From Catenuloplanes indicus (GTDB taxonomy: Bacteria > Actinomycetota > Actinomycetes > Mycobacteriales > Micromonosporaceae), in NCBI RefSeq assembly GCF_030813715.1, contig NZ_JAUSUZ010000001.1:2604001-2668000 (forward strand): a DNA stretch of 64,000 bases, given 5' to 3'. The notes beneath the pieces were generated by a model. That model was not told where the DNA came from. It worked only from the letters and a program-made list of their open reading frames with translations, and ran no database searches. Made by a program: the position numbers and the translations under genes. This document shows positions 53,396 through 61,833 of this stretch, piece after piece; within the stretch, counting starts at the first letter, position 1, and each line of letters opens with the position of its first letter.

Positions 53396-55501
53396 TTACT
53401 TCACGCCTGCGGCGTCCATGCCCCGCAGCTCCTTCTTCAACTCGTTGATCTCGTCGCGGATCCGCGCGGCCAGCTCGAACTGCAACTCGCGCGCGGCGCC
53501 GAGCATCTGCTCGTTCAGGTTCTGGATCAGCTCGGCCAGCTCGGCCCGGGCCATCCCGGCGCGGGCCGGCGTGCTCGTGCCCTTGCCGCCCTTCGACCGG
53601 GTCTCCGGGACCGGGGCCTTGCCGCGCGACATCTGCCGCCCGGCACCGCCGACGATCGCCTCGGTGTCCTCCGCCTCACGGTAGATGTCGTCCAGAATGT
53701 CGTGGATCTTCTTGCGCAGCGGCTGCGGCGAGAGCCCGTGCTCGGTGTTGTACGCCACCTGCTTCGCCCGGCGACGGTCGGTCTCGTCGATCGCCTGCCG
53801 CATCGACGGGGTGATCTTGTCCGCGTACATGTGGACCTGGCCGGAGACGTTACGCGCGGCACGGCCGATCGTCTGGATCAACGAGGTGCCGCTGCGCAGG
53901 AAGCCCTCCTTGTCCGCGTCAAGGATCGCGACCAGCGACACCTCGGGCAGGTCGAGGCCCTCGCGCAGCAGATTGATGCCGACCAGCACGTCGTAGTCGC
54001 CCTTGCGCAGCTCGCTCAGCAGCTCCACCCGGCGCAGCGTGTCCACCTCGGAGTGCAGGTACCGCACCCGGATGCCGTGCTCCAGCAGGTAGTCGGTCAG
54101 GTCCTCGGCCATCTTCTTGGTCAGCGTGGTGACCAGGACCCGCTCGTCCCGCTCGGTGCGCAGCTTGATCTCGTGCATCAGGTCGTCGATCTGGCCCTTG
54201 GTCGGCTTGATCACGACCTCCGGGTCGACCAGACCGGTCGGGCGGATCACCTGCTCGACGAACTCCCCGCCGGTCTGCTCCAGCTCCCAGTTGCCCGGGG
54301 TGGCGGAGAGGAACACCATCTGGCCGACCCGCTCCAGGAACTCGTCGAAGCGCAGCGGCCGGTTGTCCGCCGCGGACGGCAGCCGGAAGCCGTGGTCGAT
54401 CAGCATGCGCTTGCGCGACGCGTCACCCTCGAACATGCCGCCGATCTGCGGGATCGTCTGGTGCGACTCGTCGATGACGGTGACGAAGTCGTCCGGGAAG
54501 TAGTCGAGCAGGCAGTGCGGCGGACTGCCGGGCAGCCGGCCGTCGATGTGCATCGAGTAGTTCTCGATGCCGTTGCAGAAGCCGACCTGTTTCATCATCT
54601 CCAGGTCGTACGTGGTGCGCATGCGCAACCGCTGCGCCTCGAGCAGCTTGTTCTGCCGCTCCAGCTCGTCGAGCCGCTCGGCCAGCTCCACCTCGATGTC
54701 GCCGATCGCCCGCTCCATCCGCTCCTGGCCGGTGGCGTAGTGGCTGGCCGGGAAGATCAGTGCGGTCGGCACCTCACGCACCACGTCGCCGGTGAGCGGG
54801 TGCAGATAGGAGATCTTCTCCACCTCGTCACCGAACAGCTCGATCCGCAGCGCGAGCTCCTCGTACGCCGGGATGATCTCCAGCGTGTCGCCGCGCACCC
54901 GGAACGTGCCGCGCTGGAACGCCATGTCGTTCCGGGTGTACTGAATCTCGACCAGGCGGCGCAGCAGCTTGTCGCGGTCGATCTCCTGGCCGACCGTCAC
55001 CCGGGCGGCGCGTTCGAGGTACTCCTGCGGCGTGCCGAGGCCGTAGATGGCGGAGACGGTCGCCACCACGATCACGTCGCGGCGGGTGAGCAGCGACATG
55101 GTTGCGGAGTGCCGCAGCCGCTCCACCTCCTCGTTGACCGAGGAGTCCTTCTCGATGTAGGTGTCCGTCTGCGGGATGTACGCCTCGGGCTGGTAGTAGT
55201 CGTAGTACGACACGAAGTATTCGACCGCGTTGTTCGGCAGCAGCTCGCGGAACTCCTTGGCGAGCTGCGCGCAGAGCGTCTTGTTGTGCGCGAGCACCAG
55301 CGTGGGCCGCTGCAGGCGCTCCACCAGCCACGCCGTGGTCGCGCTCTTGCCGGTGCCGGTCGCGCCGAGCAGCACGCTGTGGCGCTCACCGTCACGGACG
55401 CGGCGCTCCAGCGCGTCGATCGCCGCCGGCTGGTCACCGGAGGGCTTGAAGTCGCTGATGACCTGGAACCGGTTGTCGATCCGGGGAATGTCGAGCGCCA
55501 T
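53396..55501 (-). CDS. uvrB: excinuclease ABC subunit B
   Basis: A 701-residue UvrB helicase-like protein of nucleotide excision repair; it receives damaged DNA from UvrA and presents it to UvrC. Visible are GATGTGKS (motif I), the beta-hairpin [26 protein letters not shown] (motif II), QTIGRAARN (motif VI) and a C-terminal UVR coiled-coil segment ([24 protein letters not shown]). ATG 55501 is preceded by GTGGGGGAC and begins the conserved [15 protein letters not shown] terminator follows. Confidence 0.97.
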   Translation of the reverse strand: MALDIPRIDNRFQVISDFKPSGDQPAAIDALERRVRDGERHSVLLGATGTGKSATTAWLVERLQRPTLVLAHNKTLCAQLAKEFRELLPNNAVEYFVSYYDYYQPEAYIPQTDTYIEKDSSVNEEVERLRHSATMSLLTRRDVIVVATVSAIYGLGTPQEYLERAARVTVGQEIDRDKLLRRLVEIQYTRNDMAFQRGTFRVRGDTLEIIPAYEELALRIELFGDEVEKISYLHPLTGDVVREVPTALIFPASHYATGQERMERAIGDIEVELAERLDELERQNKLLEAQRLRMRTTYDLEMMKQVGFCNGIENYSMHIDGRLPGSPPHCLLDYFPDDFVTVIDESHQTIPQIGGMFEGDASRKRMLIDHGFRLPSAADNRPLRFDEFLERVGQMVFLSATPGNWELEQTGGEFVEQVIRPTGLVDPEVVIKPTKGQIDDLMHEIKLRTERDERVLVTTLTKKMAEDLTDYLLEHGIRVRYLHSEVDTLRRVELLSELRKGDYDVLVGINLLREGLDLPEVSLVAILDADKEGFLRSGTSLIQTIGRAARNVSGQVHMYADKITPSMRQAIDETDRRRAKQVAYNTEHGLSPQPLRKKIHDILDDIYREAEDTEAIVGGAGRQMSRGKAPVPETRSKGGKGTSTPARAGMARAELAELIQNLNEQMLGAARELQFELAARIRDEINELKKELRGMDAAGVK

Positions 55502-55792
55502 GTCCCCCACGGTACGCCCGGGGTCCGACAAGTTTCCCGGTCACGGGCAGTGCATGATCGCCTTCGATATTACGATTGTGCGGCCGGGCCCCCCGCCGTA
55601 CCGTTGACGGGTAGGCCGCTCGCGGCGGCCGTCCGGCACCGACGCGGCCCCCACACCGGCCGCTCGACCGGCGCACGGCGGGTTGCAGCCCCGGGCTCAT
55701 CACCCGGTGAGCGCGCCCCGTGCGGTGGCGCCAACGGCGCAGACCGGTCGCCGCGAGCGCGCCCAGAGCCTGCGTCGCTCGTTTCAACCTCC

Positions 55793-57271
55793 GTGACTTC
55801 CAGCAAACGGCGTGCGATCGCGCTCGCGTCCCTGATCGGCCTGCTCGGCAGCGCCGCGGCCGGGCTCCTCGGTGGCCTCGGCTCGTGCGCGCCCACCGGC
55901 GACGGCCCGGCCGCGCGGCCGCTGTCCGCGGCGGAGGCGGATCGGCTGGCCGGCATGCGGGTACGCAACCACACGGACGGCGCGTCCGCGGTGACCGCCA
56001 CGATCGGCGGCGACCAGCTGCGCGCCGAGGGCTGGGTCGACTGGCGCCGGCAGCTGGCCTACCTGCGGGTCACCCGCCCGGGCGCCGCGTCCGCGCTGGT
56101 CCAGGGTGTACCCGGGCTGGTCGCCACGATGACCGAGCCGGGTAGCACCAGCGCGGCCGCGGACCCGGGCGGGGCCTCCGCCGGGCCGCCGCCGACCGAC
56201 CCGCCGTCCGGTGACTGGCGGGTCCGCGCCGCGGCCGCCGGCACGACCGGCAACTCGGCCGCCACGTCCGTGGACGCGCTGCTCACGCTCCTGTTCGGAG
56301 CGTCCGCGACCCGGCCCGACTCGGCGGACACGCTGCGCGACAGCGACTCGCGCTGGCTCAGCACCGACACCGTCGGCGGCGACGTGGTCGACGTGTTCCT
56401 CGGCCCCGCGGTCCCGCCCCCGCCACCGTCCACCGCCCCCGCCTCCACCCGCCTCGCCGACATGGGCGGCGCCGTCCGCTACTGGCTCGGCCGCGACGGT
56501 GACCTGCGCCGAATGGCGGCCACGCTGCCCGGCAACCTGCCCCTGGAGATCGACCTGCGACGTGGCGGGACGCCCGCGTTCGGTGCCGTGGCCGCGTTCG
56601 GCGGCGCGCCGATCGCCCCGCGCGAGGTGACCGCGGACGAGGCACGCCTACTCGCCGGCCTGCGCGTGGCCGACCTGCGCGCCGTCGGCGGCCGGATCTC
56701 GGTCACGCTCCCGTCCCTGGACGGTGCGCTCCGCCGCGGCGAGGGCTGGCTCGACTGGACCCGCACCCGTGCCTACCTGCTGCTCCGCACACCCGGCGGC
56801 GAGGTACCGGACGAACTGATGATCGCCACCTCGGACGCGGTCGCCACCCGCCCGGTCCCCACCGAGGCCGCCGGCTGGCAGCTGCCGCCGCTGCGGGCAC
56901 CGCGCGGCGAGTGGACGTCGACGCCCTGGTCCGAACGCTCCGACGAAATGGGCGGCTTCGACCTCGACCTGCTGCTCACCGAGGCGATGGCACTCGGCGG
57001 CCCCGGCCGCGGCAAACCCGCCGCGATCCGTGACTCCGCCCGGCACCTGCGCGACGACACCGTGAACGGCGAGGCCGTCGGCGTCTTCGAGATTCCCAAG
57101 GCGGCCGAGGGTGACGTGGCCCCGGGCTACGCGCGCATGCGCTACTGGATCGGCACCGACGGCGTCCTGCGCCGCGTCGAACTGCTGACCCGCGCGGCCG
57201 GCTACGCCCAACTCGACCTCACCCCGGACGAGAACATCCCCGCTCTGCCGCGCGTGCCGAGATCCGGGTAG
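55793..57271 (+). CDS. putative lipoprotein with two similar tandem domains
   Basis: A 492-residue exported protein. GTG 55793 begins a basic start and hydrophobic segment ending LLGGLGSC, a lipobox-like site. Two homologous units follow: one from AAEADRLAGMRVRN and GWVDWRRQLAYLRV, the second from ADEARLLAGLRVADL and GWLDWTRTRAYLLL. Each later has a D(T/S)V(G/N)G segment and an (R/M)YW(L/I)G(R/T)DG motif (residues about 225 and 460). The fold may be an LppX/LprG-like or beta-rich lipoprotein type, but no family is assigned. It stands alone and is convergent with coaE. Confidence 0.75.
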   Translation: MTSSKRRAIALASLIGLLGSAAAGLLGGLGSCAPTGDGPAARPLSAAEADRLAGMRVRNHTDGASAVTATIGGDQLRAEGWVDWRRQLAYLRVTRPGAASALVQGVPGLVATMTEPGSTSAAADPGGASAGPPPTDPPSGDWRVRAAAAGTTGNSAATSVDALLTLLFGASATRPDSADTLRDSDSRWLSTDTVGGDVVDVFLGPAVPPPPPSTAPASTRLADMGGAVRYWLGRDGDLRRMAATLPGNLPLEIDLRRGGTPAFGAVAAFGGAPIAPREVTADEARLLAGLRVADLRAVGGRISVTLPSLDGALRRGEGWLDWTRTRAYLLLRTPGGEVPDELMIATSDAVATRPVPTEAAGWQLPPLRAPRGEWTSTPWSERSDEMGGFDLDLLLTEAMALGGPGRGKPAAIRDSARHLRDDTVNGEAVGVFEIPKAAEGDVAPGYARMRYWIGTDGVLRRVELLTRAAGYAQLDLTPDENIPALPRVPRSG

Positions 57272-57580
57272 CCGTCTCCGAGGTCTCGATCTTCGGTGTT
57301 TTCGGCGTGGTGCGGTCCGCATGCTCGGAGTGGGGAAAGCCCGCCGGGTGCTCGGACCTCGCCGGCGCTCCGTTCCGCACGCGGCGCACCATCCGATCGG
57401 GTGGATGGACGCATCGCGGGGTGAGGTGCCGCGGGGGTTGTGGTGACCGGCGGCGGGACGTGCAGGGAGGAGCGCCAGCGACGACCGGTGCCCGCGGGAG
57501 CATGCGGAACGCCACCGCGCCGGGAGCGGGAAGAAGAACTCCAAGCTTTTGATCTTTGCCTGGCGAAGCCGGGCAGGACG
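57272..57580. other. intergenic region between convergent genes; contains repeat copy 2
   Basis: About 310 bp with no gene. The right two thirds hold the dispersed repeat listed at 57441-57530. No clear terminator hairpin with T-tract is seen for either gene. Confidence 0.55.
57441..57530. repeat. dispersed intergenic repeat, copy 2
   Basis: Matches 49923-50010 in ordered blocks: ggtgacc, cgggacgtgcagggagg, gaccggtgccc, cgggagcatgc and a tail ending in agcggg. It lies between convergent genes and ends 51 bp from the coaE stop, the same relation as copy 1 to terC. Confidence 0.75.
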
Positions 57581-58177
57581 TCAGCCGCGCTGCCGCAGAA
57601 GGCGTTCCCACAGCGCGTCGACCGCGGAGATCAGTTCCGCGTGGGTGCCGGCGTTGCTGAGTACGACGTCGGCGACCTCGCGGCGCTGGGCGTCGGTGGC
57701 CTGGGCGGCGATGCGGGCACGGGCTGCGTCCTCGGTCATGCCGCGGTCGCGGGTGAGGCGGGCGATCCGGATCGGCTCGGGCGTCTCGACCACGACGACC
57801 AGCTGGTAGAGCGGCGCGAGGCCGGACTCGACCAGCAACGGGACGTCGTGCACCACGATCGCGTCGTCCGGGGCTGCCTCGGCCAGTTCGGTGCTGCGGG
57901 CGCGGACCCGGGGATGGATGATCGACTCGAGGCGGCGGCGGGCGGTGTCGTCGCCGAAGACCAGGGCGCCGAGGGCGGGGCGGTCGAGCGTGCCGTCCGC
58001 GGTCAGGATGCCGTCGCCGAACGTGGCGACCAGCTCGGCCAGTCCGTCGGTGCCGGGTGCGACGACCTCGCGGGCCAGCACGTCGGAGTCGATGACGATC
58101 GCGCCGAGTTCGGCGAGGCGGGCGGAGACGGCGGACTTGCCCGCCCCGATGCCGCCGGTCAGACCCACGGAGAGCAT
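57581..58177 (-). CDS. coaE: dephospho-CoA kinase
   Basis: A 198-residue kinase that phosphorylates dephospho-CoA, the last step of coenzyme A synthesis. P-loop [11 protein letters not shown] opens it, [10 protein letters not shown] and HPRVR follow, and [24 protein letters not shown] is characteristic. ATG 58177 is conserved. It lies just downstream of rpsA on the same strand, the usual actinobacterial order. The last residues match the short actinobacterial form without the C-terminal UPF0157 fusion found in mycobacteria. Confidence 0.96.
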   Translation of the reverse strand: MLSVGLTGGIGAGKSAVSARLAELGAIVIDSDVLAREVVAPGTDGLAELVATFGDGILTADGTLDRPALGALVFGDDTARRRLESIIHPRVRARSTELAEAAPDDAIVVHDVPLLVESGLAPLYQLVVVVETPEPIRIARLTRDRGMTEDAARARIAAQATDAQRREVADVVLSNAGTHAELISAVDALWERLLRQRG

Positions 58178-58202
58178 GGCCGCGATCTTAGCCGGGAATG
58201 CG

Positions 58203-58238
58203 GGAAGCCCCGGTCACGCGTCCGCGACCGGGGCTTCC
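58203..58238 (-). terminator. hairpin between rpsA and coaE
   Basis: Perfect 13-bp arms ggaagccccggtc (58203-58215) and its complement (58226-58238), 10-base loop, 18 bp after the rpsA stop. No T-tract follows on the minus strand, so it may be a terminator or attenuate read-through into coaE. Confidence 0.75.
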
Positions 58239-58256
58239 TACTGCCTTACCTGCGGC

Positions 58257-59771
58257 TTACTTGCCGCCGGCGAGCTTCTCGCGCAGAGCGGCGAGCGCCT
58301 CGTCGGTGGCCAGCGTGCCGGCCGGCTCCTCGGCCTGACGCGGCGAGGACGAGGAGGACGACGACGAGCTGGTCGCGCCGCCGGCCGCCGGGGTGGAGGT
58401 GCTGACGCCGGCAGCCGCGTTCGCGGCGGCCTCGGTGTCGGCGGTGCGGGCGGCCACGACCTGCTTGGTGTGGGCCTCCCAGCGCTGCCGCGCCTCGGCG
58501 TACTGCGTCTCCCAGGTCTCGCGCTGCTTGTCGAAACCCTCCATCCACTCGCCGGTCTCCGGGTCGAAGCCCTCCGGGTAGATGTAGTTGCCCTCGTTGT
58601 CGTACGTGGCAGCCATGCCGTAGAGGGTCGGGTCGAAGTGCTCCTCGCCCTCGACGAAGCCCTCGTTGGCCTGCTTCAGCGACAGCGAGATGCGGCGACG
58701 CTCGAGGTCGATGTCGATGACCTTGACCATGACGTCCGAGCCGACCTGCACGACCTGCTCCGGGATCTCCACGTGGCGCTCGGCCAGCTCGGAGATGTGG
58801 ACCAGGCCCTCGATGCCGTCGTCGACGCGCACGAACGCACCGAACGGCACGAGCTTGGTGACCTTACCCGGCACGATCTGCTGGATCGCGTGGGTGCGGG
58901 CGAACTGACGCCACGGGTCCTCCTGCGTCGCCTTCAGCGACAGGGAGACACGCTCGCGGTCCAGATCGACGTCCAGGACCTCGACCTCGACCTCCTGGCC
59001 GACCTCGACGACCTCGGACGGGTGGTCGATGTGCTTCCAGGACAGCTCCGAGACGTGCACCAGGCCGTCGACGCCACCCAGGTCCACGAAGGCACCGAAG
59101 TTGACGATCGAGGAGACGACGCCCTTGCGGACCTGTCCCTTCTGCAGCTTGTTGAGGAACTCGGTGCGCACCTCGGACTGGGTCTGCTCGAGCCAGGCGC
59201 GGCGGGAAAGAACCACGTTGTTGCGGTTCTTGTCCAGCTCTATGATCTTCGCTTCCAGCTCGCGGCCCACGTAGGGCTGGAGGTCACGGACGCGCCGCAT
59301 CTCGACGAGCGAGGCCGGGAGGAAGCCCCGGAGCCCGATGTCGAGGATCAGGCCGCCCTTGACCACCTCGATGACGGAGCCGCGAACGACACCGTCCTCG
59401 TCCTTGATCTTCTCGATGGTGCCCCAGGCGCGCTCGTACTGCGCCCGCTTCTTCGAGAGGATCAGACGACCCTCCTTGTCCTCCTTCTGGAGAACGAGGG
59501 CCTCGATGTGGTCACCGACCGACACCACTTCCGCGGGGTCCACGTCGTGCTTGATCGACAGCTCGCGCGAGGGGATGACGCCCTCGGTCTTGTAGCCGAT
59601 GTCGAGCAGGACTTCATCCCGGTCGACCTTAACGACGGTGCCTTCGACAATGTCGCCGTCGTTGAAGTACTTGATGGTCTCATCGATCGCGGCGAGGAAT
59701 GCCTCCTCGCTGCCGAGGTCGTCGATGGTGACCTTGTTGGCGCTCGAGGTGGCCTCGATGCTGCTCGTCAT
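58257..59771 (-). CDS. rpsA: 30S ribosomal protein S1
   Basis: A 504-residue S1 protein with four S1 RNA-binding domains at about 35-103, 120-187, 205-275 and 292-361, opening with VEGTVVKVDRDEVLLDIGYK. It helps mRNA binding on the 30S subunit. The actinobacterial form has four domains rather than the six of Escherichia coli. A charged tail with NEGNYIYPEGFDPETGEW and a run of nine Ser completes it. ATG 59771 begins the conserved MTSSIEATSS. A hairpin and coaE follow. Confidence 0.96.
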   Translation of the reverse strand: MTSSIEATSSANKVTIDDLGSEEAFLAAIDETIKYFNDGDIVEGTVVKVDRDEVLLDIGYKTEGVIPSRELSIKHDVDPAEVVSVGDHIEALVLQKEDKEGRLILSKKRAQYERAWGTIEKIKDEDGVVRGSVIEVVKGGLILDIGLRGFLPASLVEMRRVRDLQPYVGRELEAKIIELDKNRNNVVLSRRAWLEQTQSEVRTEFLNKLQKGQVRKGVVSSIVNFGAFVDLGGVDGLVHVSELSWKHIDHPSEVVEVGQEVEVEVLDVDLDRERVSLSLKATQEDPWRQFARTHAIQQIVPGKVTKLVPFGAFVRVDDGIEGLVHISELAERHVEIPEQVVQVGSDVMVKVIDIDLERRRISLSLKQANEGFVEGEEHFDPTLYGMAATYDNEGNYIYPEGFDPETGEWMEGFDKQRETWETQYAEARQRWEAHTKQVVAARTADTEAAANAAAGVSTSTPAAGGATSSSSSSSSSPRQAEEPAGTLATDEALAALREKLAGGK

Positions 59772-60099
59772 GTGGACAGTTGCTCCGAACGGATGGTGTC
59801 GCGACTGGTGCTTGCGCCCACGGCCTGTCGGCGGGCACAGTCTCAACACCCGAGGAGTCATGGTCATGCCGAGTAGTCATGGACATGCTGCAGCGGGGCG
59901 ACTGAATCAAGCCGACCGCGGACCTGCTCCCTGCCGAGGCACACGATCCGCGAGCGCATCGACTAGCTTACCCTGTGCATTACCACAGCGTGCAAGGCCT
60001 CCCGGCAGGTCAACCGAGATGGGCCGGGATTTGGTCGTCAAACGCCCTAGTTGGTCCCGGATGTCACCCCCGTCACAGTCCCCCGGTAGCCTCCCGCAG

Positions 60100-60930
60100 G
60101 TGAGCGAACCCATGGACGGCGTCGAGATCGGCACCGAGGTCACCCGCCGGGACGTGACCGACGACGAGAGCCGCCGGGCCAGCCGCCACTGGTGGGACAT
60201 CGATGCCGACGACTACCAGGCCGAACACGGGGAGTTCCTGGGCGACGCCGACTTCGTCTGGTGCCCGGAGGGTCTGCGCGAGGCCGACGCCCGGCTGCTC
60301 GGTGACGTGACCGGCCGCCGCGTTCTGGAACTCGGCGCCGGTGCCGCCGCCGGTGCGCGGTGGCTCGCCGCGCAGGGCGCGTCCGCGGTCGCGCTCGACC
60401 TCTCCGCCGGCATGCTGCGGCACGCCGCCGCCGGGAACGCGCGCACCGGGATCGACGTGCCGCTGGTCCAGGCGGACGCGCTCGCGCTGCCGTTCGCGGA
60501 CGCCACGTTCGACGTGGTGTGCACCGCGTTCGGCGCGATCCCGTTCGTCGCCGACTCCGCGGCCGCGCACCGCGAGGTGTTCCGGGTGCTCCGCCCCGGC
60601 GGCCGCTGGGTCTTCAGCGTCACCCATCCGATGCGCTGGATCTTCCTCGACGATCCGGGCGAGGGCGGTCTGCGCGCGGTCCACTCGTACTTCGACCGCC
60701 GCCCGTACGTGGAGGAGAACGTCGACGGCGAGCCCACCTACGTCGAGCAGCACCGTACGCTCGGCGACCGGATCCGCGAGCTGGTCGCGGCCGGCTTCGT
60801 CCTCCGCGACCTGATCGAGCCGGAGTGGCCGGACGGGCACGAGGGCATCTGGGGCCAGTGGTCCCCGCTGCGCGGCCGGCTCTTCCCCGGCACCGCCATC
60901 TTCGTGACCGGCAAACCGGGGACCACATGA
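60100..60930 (+). CDS. class I SAM-dependent methyltransferase
   Basis: A 276-residue methyltransferase. Motif I is VLELGAGAAAGARWLA, followed by ALDLSAGMLRHA, VQADALALPFADATFDVV and VLRPGGRWVFSVTHPMRW. The typical actinobacterial neighbour of rpsA has this layout, including the N-terminal SRHWWDIDADDYQAEHGEFL; the substrate is unknown. GTG 60100 or ATG 60112 could be the start. It is divergent from rpsA. Confidence 0.9.
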   Translation: MSEPMDGVEIGTEVTRRDVTDDESRRASRHWWDIDADDYQAEHGEFLGDADFVWCPEGLREADARLLGDVTGRRVLELGAGAAAGARWLAAQGASAVALDLSAGMLRHAAAGNARTGIDVPLVQADALALPFADATFDVVCTAFGAIPFVADSAAAHREVFRVLRPGGRWVFSVTHPMRWIFLDDPGEGGLRAVHSYFDRRPYVEENVDGEPTYVEQHRTLGDRIRELVAAGFVLRDLIEPEWPDGHEGIWGQWSPLRGRLFPGTAIFVTGKPGTT

Positions 60931-60958
60931 TCTAGCCGGTACGCCGTAGGCTTTCCGG

Positions 60959-61588
60959 GTGAGCGCTGAGCCGATCGGACCCGAGGCCGCCGTGTGGCAG
61001 CCGGACCCCGTGCGTCAGGCACTTGCCAACTACACGCTCCAAGACCTGCTCAACCTCCCCCCGGACGCACCGCGCGTGGAGCTCGTTGACGGAGTCATCC
61101 ACGTGGTCCCCTCAGCCAACACCGGACACCAGACCATCGCCACGATGCTGTGCAACTGGTTCTACGCCCACGCGCCGGAGGAGTTCTTCGCTTATCAGGA
61201 CGTCGGCGTGGCCCTGGGCCCCGGCCACACCCGGCAGCCGGACGTCCTCGTCTGCTACGACGACGTCGTCGGCGACAACGAGCACTACGTGTTGCCGGCC
61301 GACGTGGTCCTCGCCGTGGAGGTGGTGTCGCCGAGCACCAAGACCACGGACCGGTTCGCCAAGCCCGGTGAGTACGCGGCGGCCGGCATCCCCTGCTACT
61401 GGCGCATCGAGCGGGACCCGCTGCACGTCTTCGCCTACCAGCTCCGCGAGCCGACGCGCCCGTCCGGCCTGCGGGAGTACGAACTCGTGGCGGACAGCGA
61501 CACGCTGATCAAGGTCGAGCAGCCCTTCCCGATCGAGTTCCCGCTCTCGGAGATCGTGCGCCGCCCCCGCCCCCGCCCTCGGCGTTAG
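60959..61588 (+). CDS. Uma2 family (DUF820) putative endonuclease
   Basis: A 209-residue Uma2 protein with a restriction-endonuclease-like fold. The pattern RVELVDGVIHVVPSAN, then QPDVLVCYDD, then VVLAVEVVSPSTKTTDRFAKPGEYAAAGIPCYWRIE gives the D-x-E-x-S type catalytic core. Such genes are very numerous in actinobacteria and cyanobacteria and have no settled role. GTG 60959 is the likely start. The C-terminus is a basic RPRPRPRR tail. It follows the methyltransferase by 28 bp. Confidence 0.9.
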   Translation: MSAEPIGPEAAVWQPDPVRQALANYTLQDLLNLPPDAPRVELVDGVIHVVPSANTGHQTIATMLCNWFYAHAPEEFFAYQDVGVALGPGHTRQPDVLVCYDDVVGDNEHYVLPADVVLAVEVVSPSTKTTDRFAKPGEYAAAGIPCYWRIERDPLHVFAYQLREPTRPSGLREYELVADSDTLIKVEQPFPIEFPLSEIVRRPRPRPRR

Positions 61589-61617
61589 GCACCGCCCCGG
61601 CCGGGTAATGCCTGGTC

Positions 61618-61830
61618 ATGGCTGGGAAGAGTTTGCGCAAGGGCCGGAAGGTCAGCTGGAAGAGCCACGGTGAGACCGTGCACGGCACCGTCCGGGAGAA
61701 GATCACCTCCCGGACGACGACCGCGGGCCGCACGGTGGCCGCGTCGAAGGACGAGCCGCAGTACCGGGTGACCAGTGACAAGACCGGTAAGGACGCCGTG
61801 CACAAGCCCGGCGCCCTGCACCCCGAATAA
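61618..61830 (+). CDS. DUF2945 / HVA1 Tudor-like small protein
   Basis: A 70-residue basic protein reading KGRKVSWKSHGETVHGTVRE and then AASKDEPQYRVTSDKTGKDAVHKPGAL. This fits the DUF2945 (hypervirulence-associated, Tudor-like) family of small beta-barrel proteins of unknown function. It lies between the Uma2 gene and the end of polA, convergent with the latter, leaving only a three-base gap. Confidence 0.88.
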   Translation: MAGKSLRKGRKVSWKSHGETVHGTVREKITSRTTTAGRTVAASKDEPQYRVTSDKTGKDAVHKPGALHPE

Positions 61831-61833
61831 GGG

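Noticed and set aside
60959-61588. Uma2 gene as part of a defence or mobile module
   Set aside because: Uma2 genes are very common and scattered in actinobacteria, and the neighbours here are core genes.
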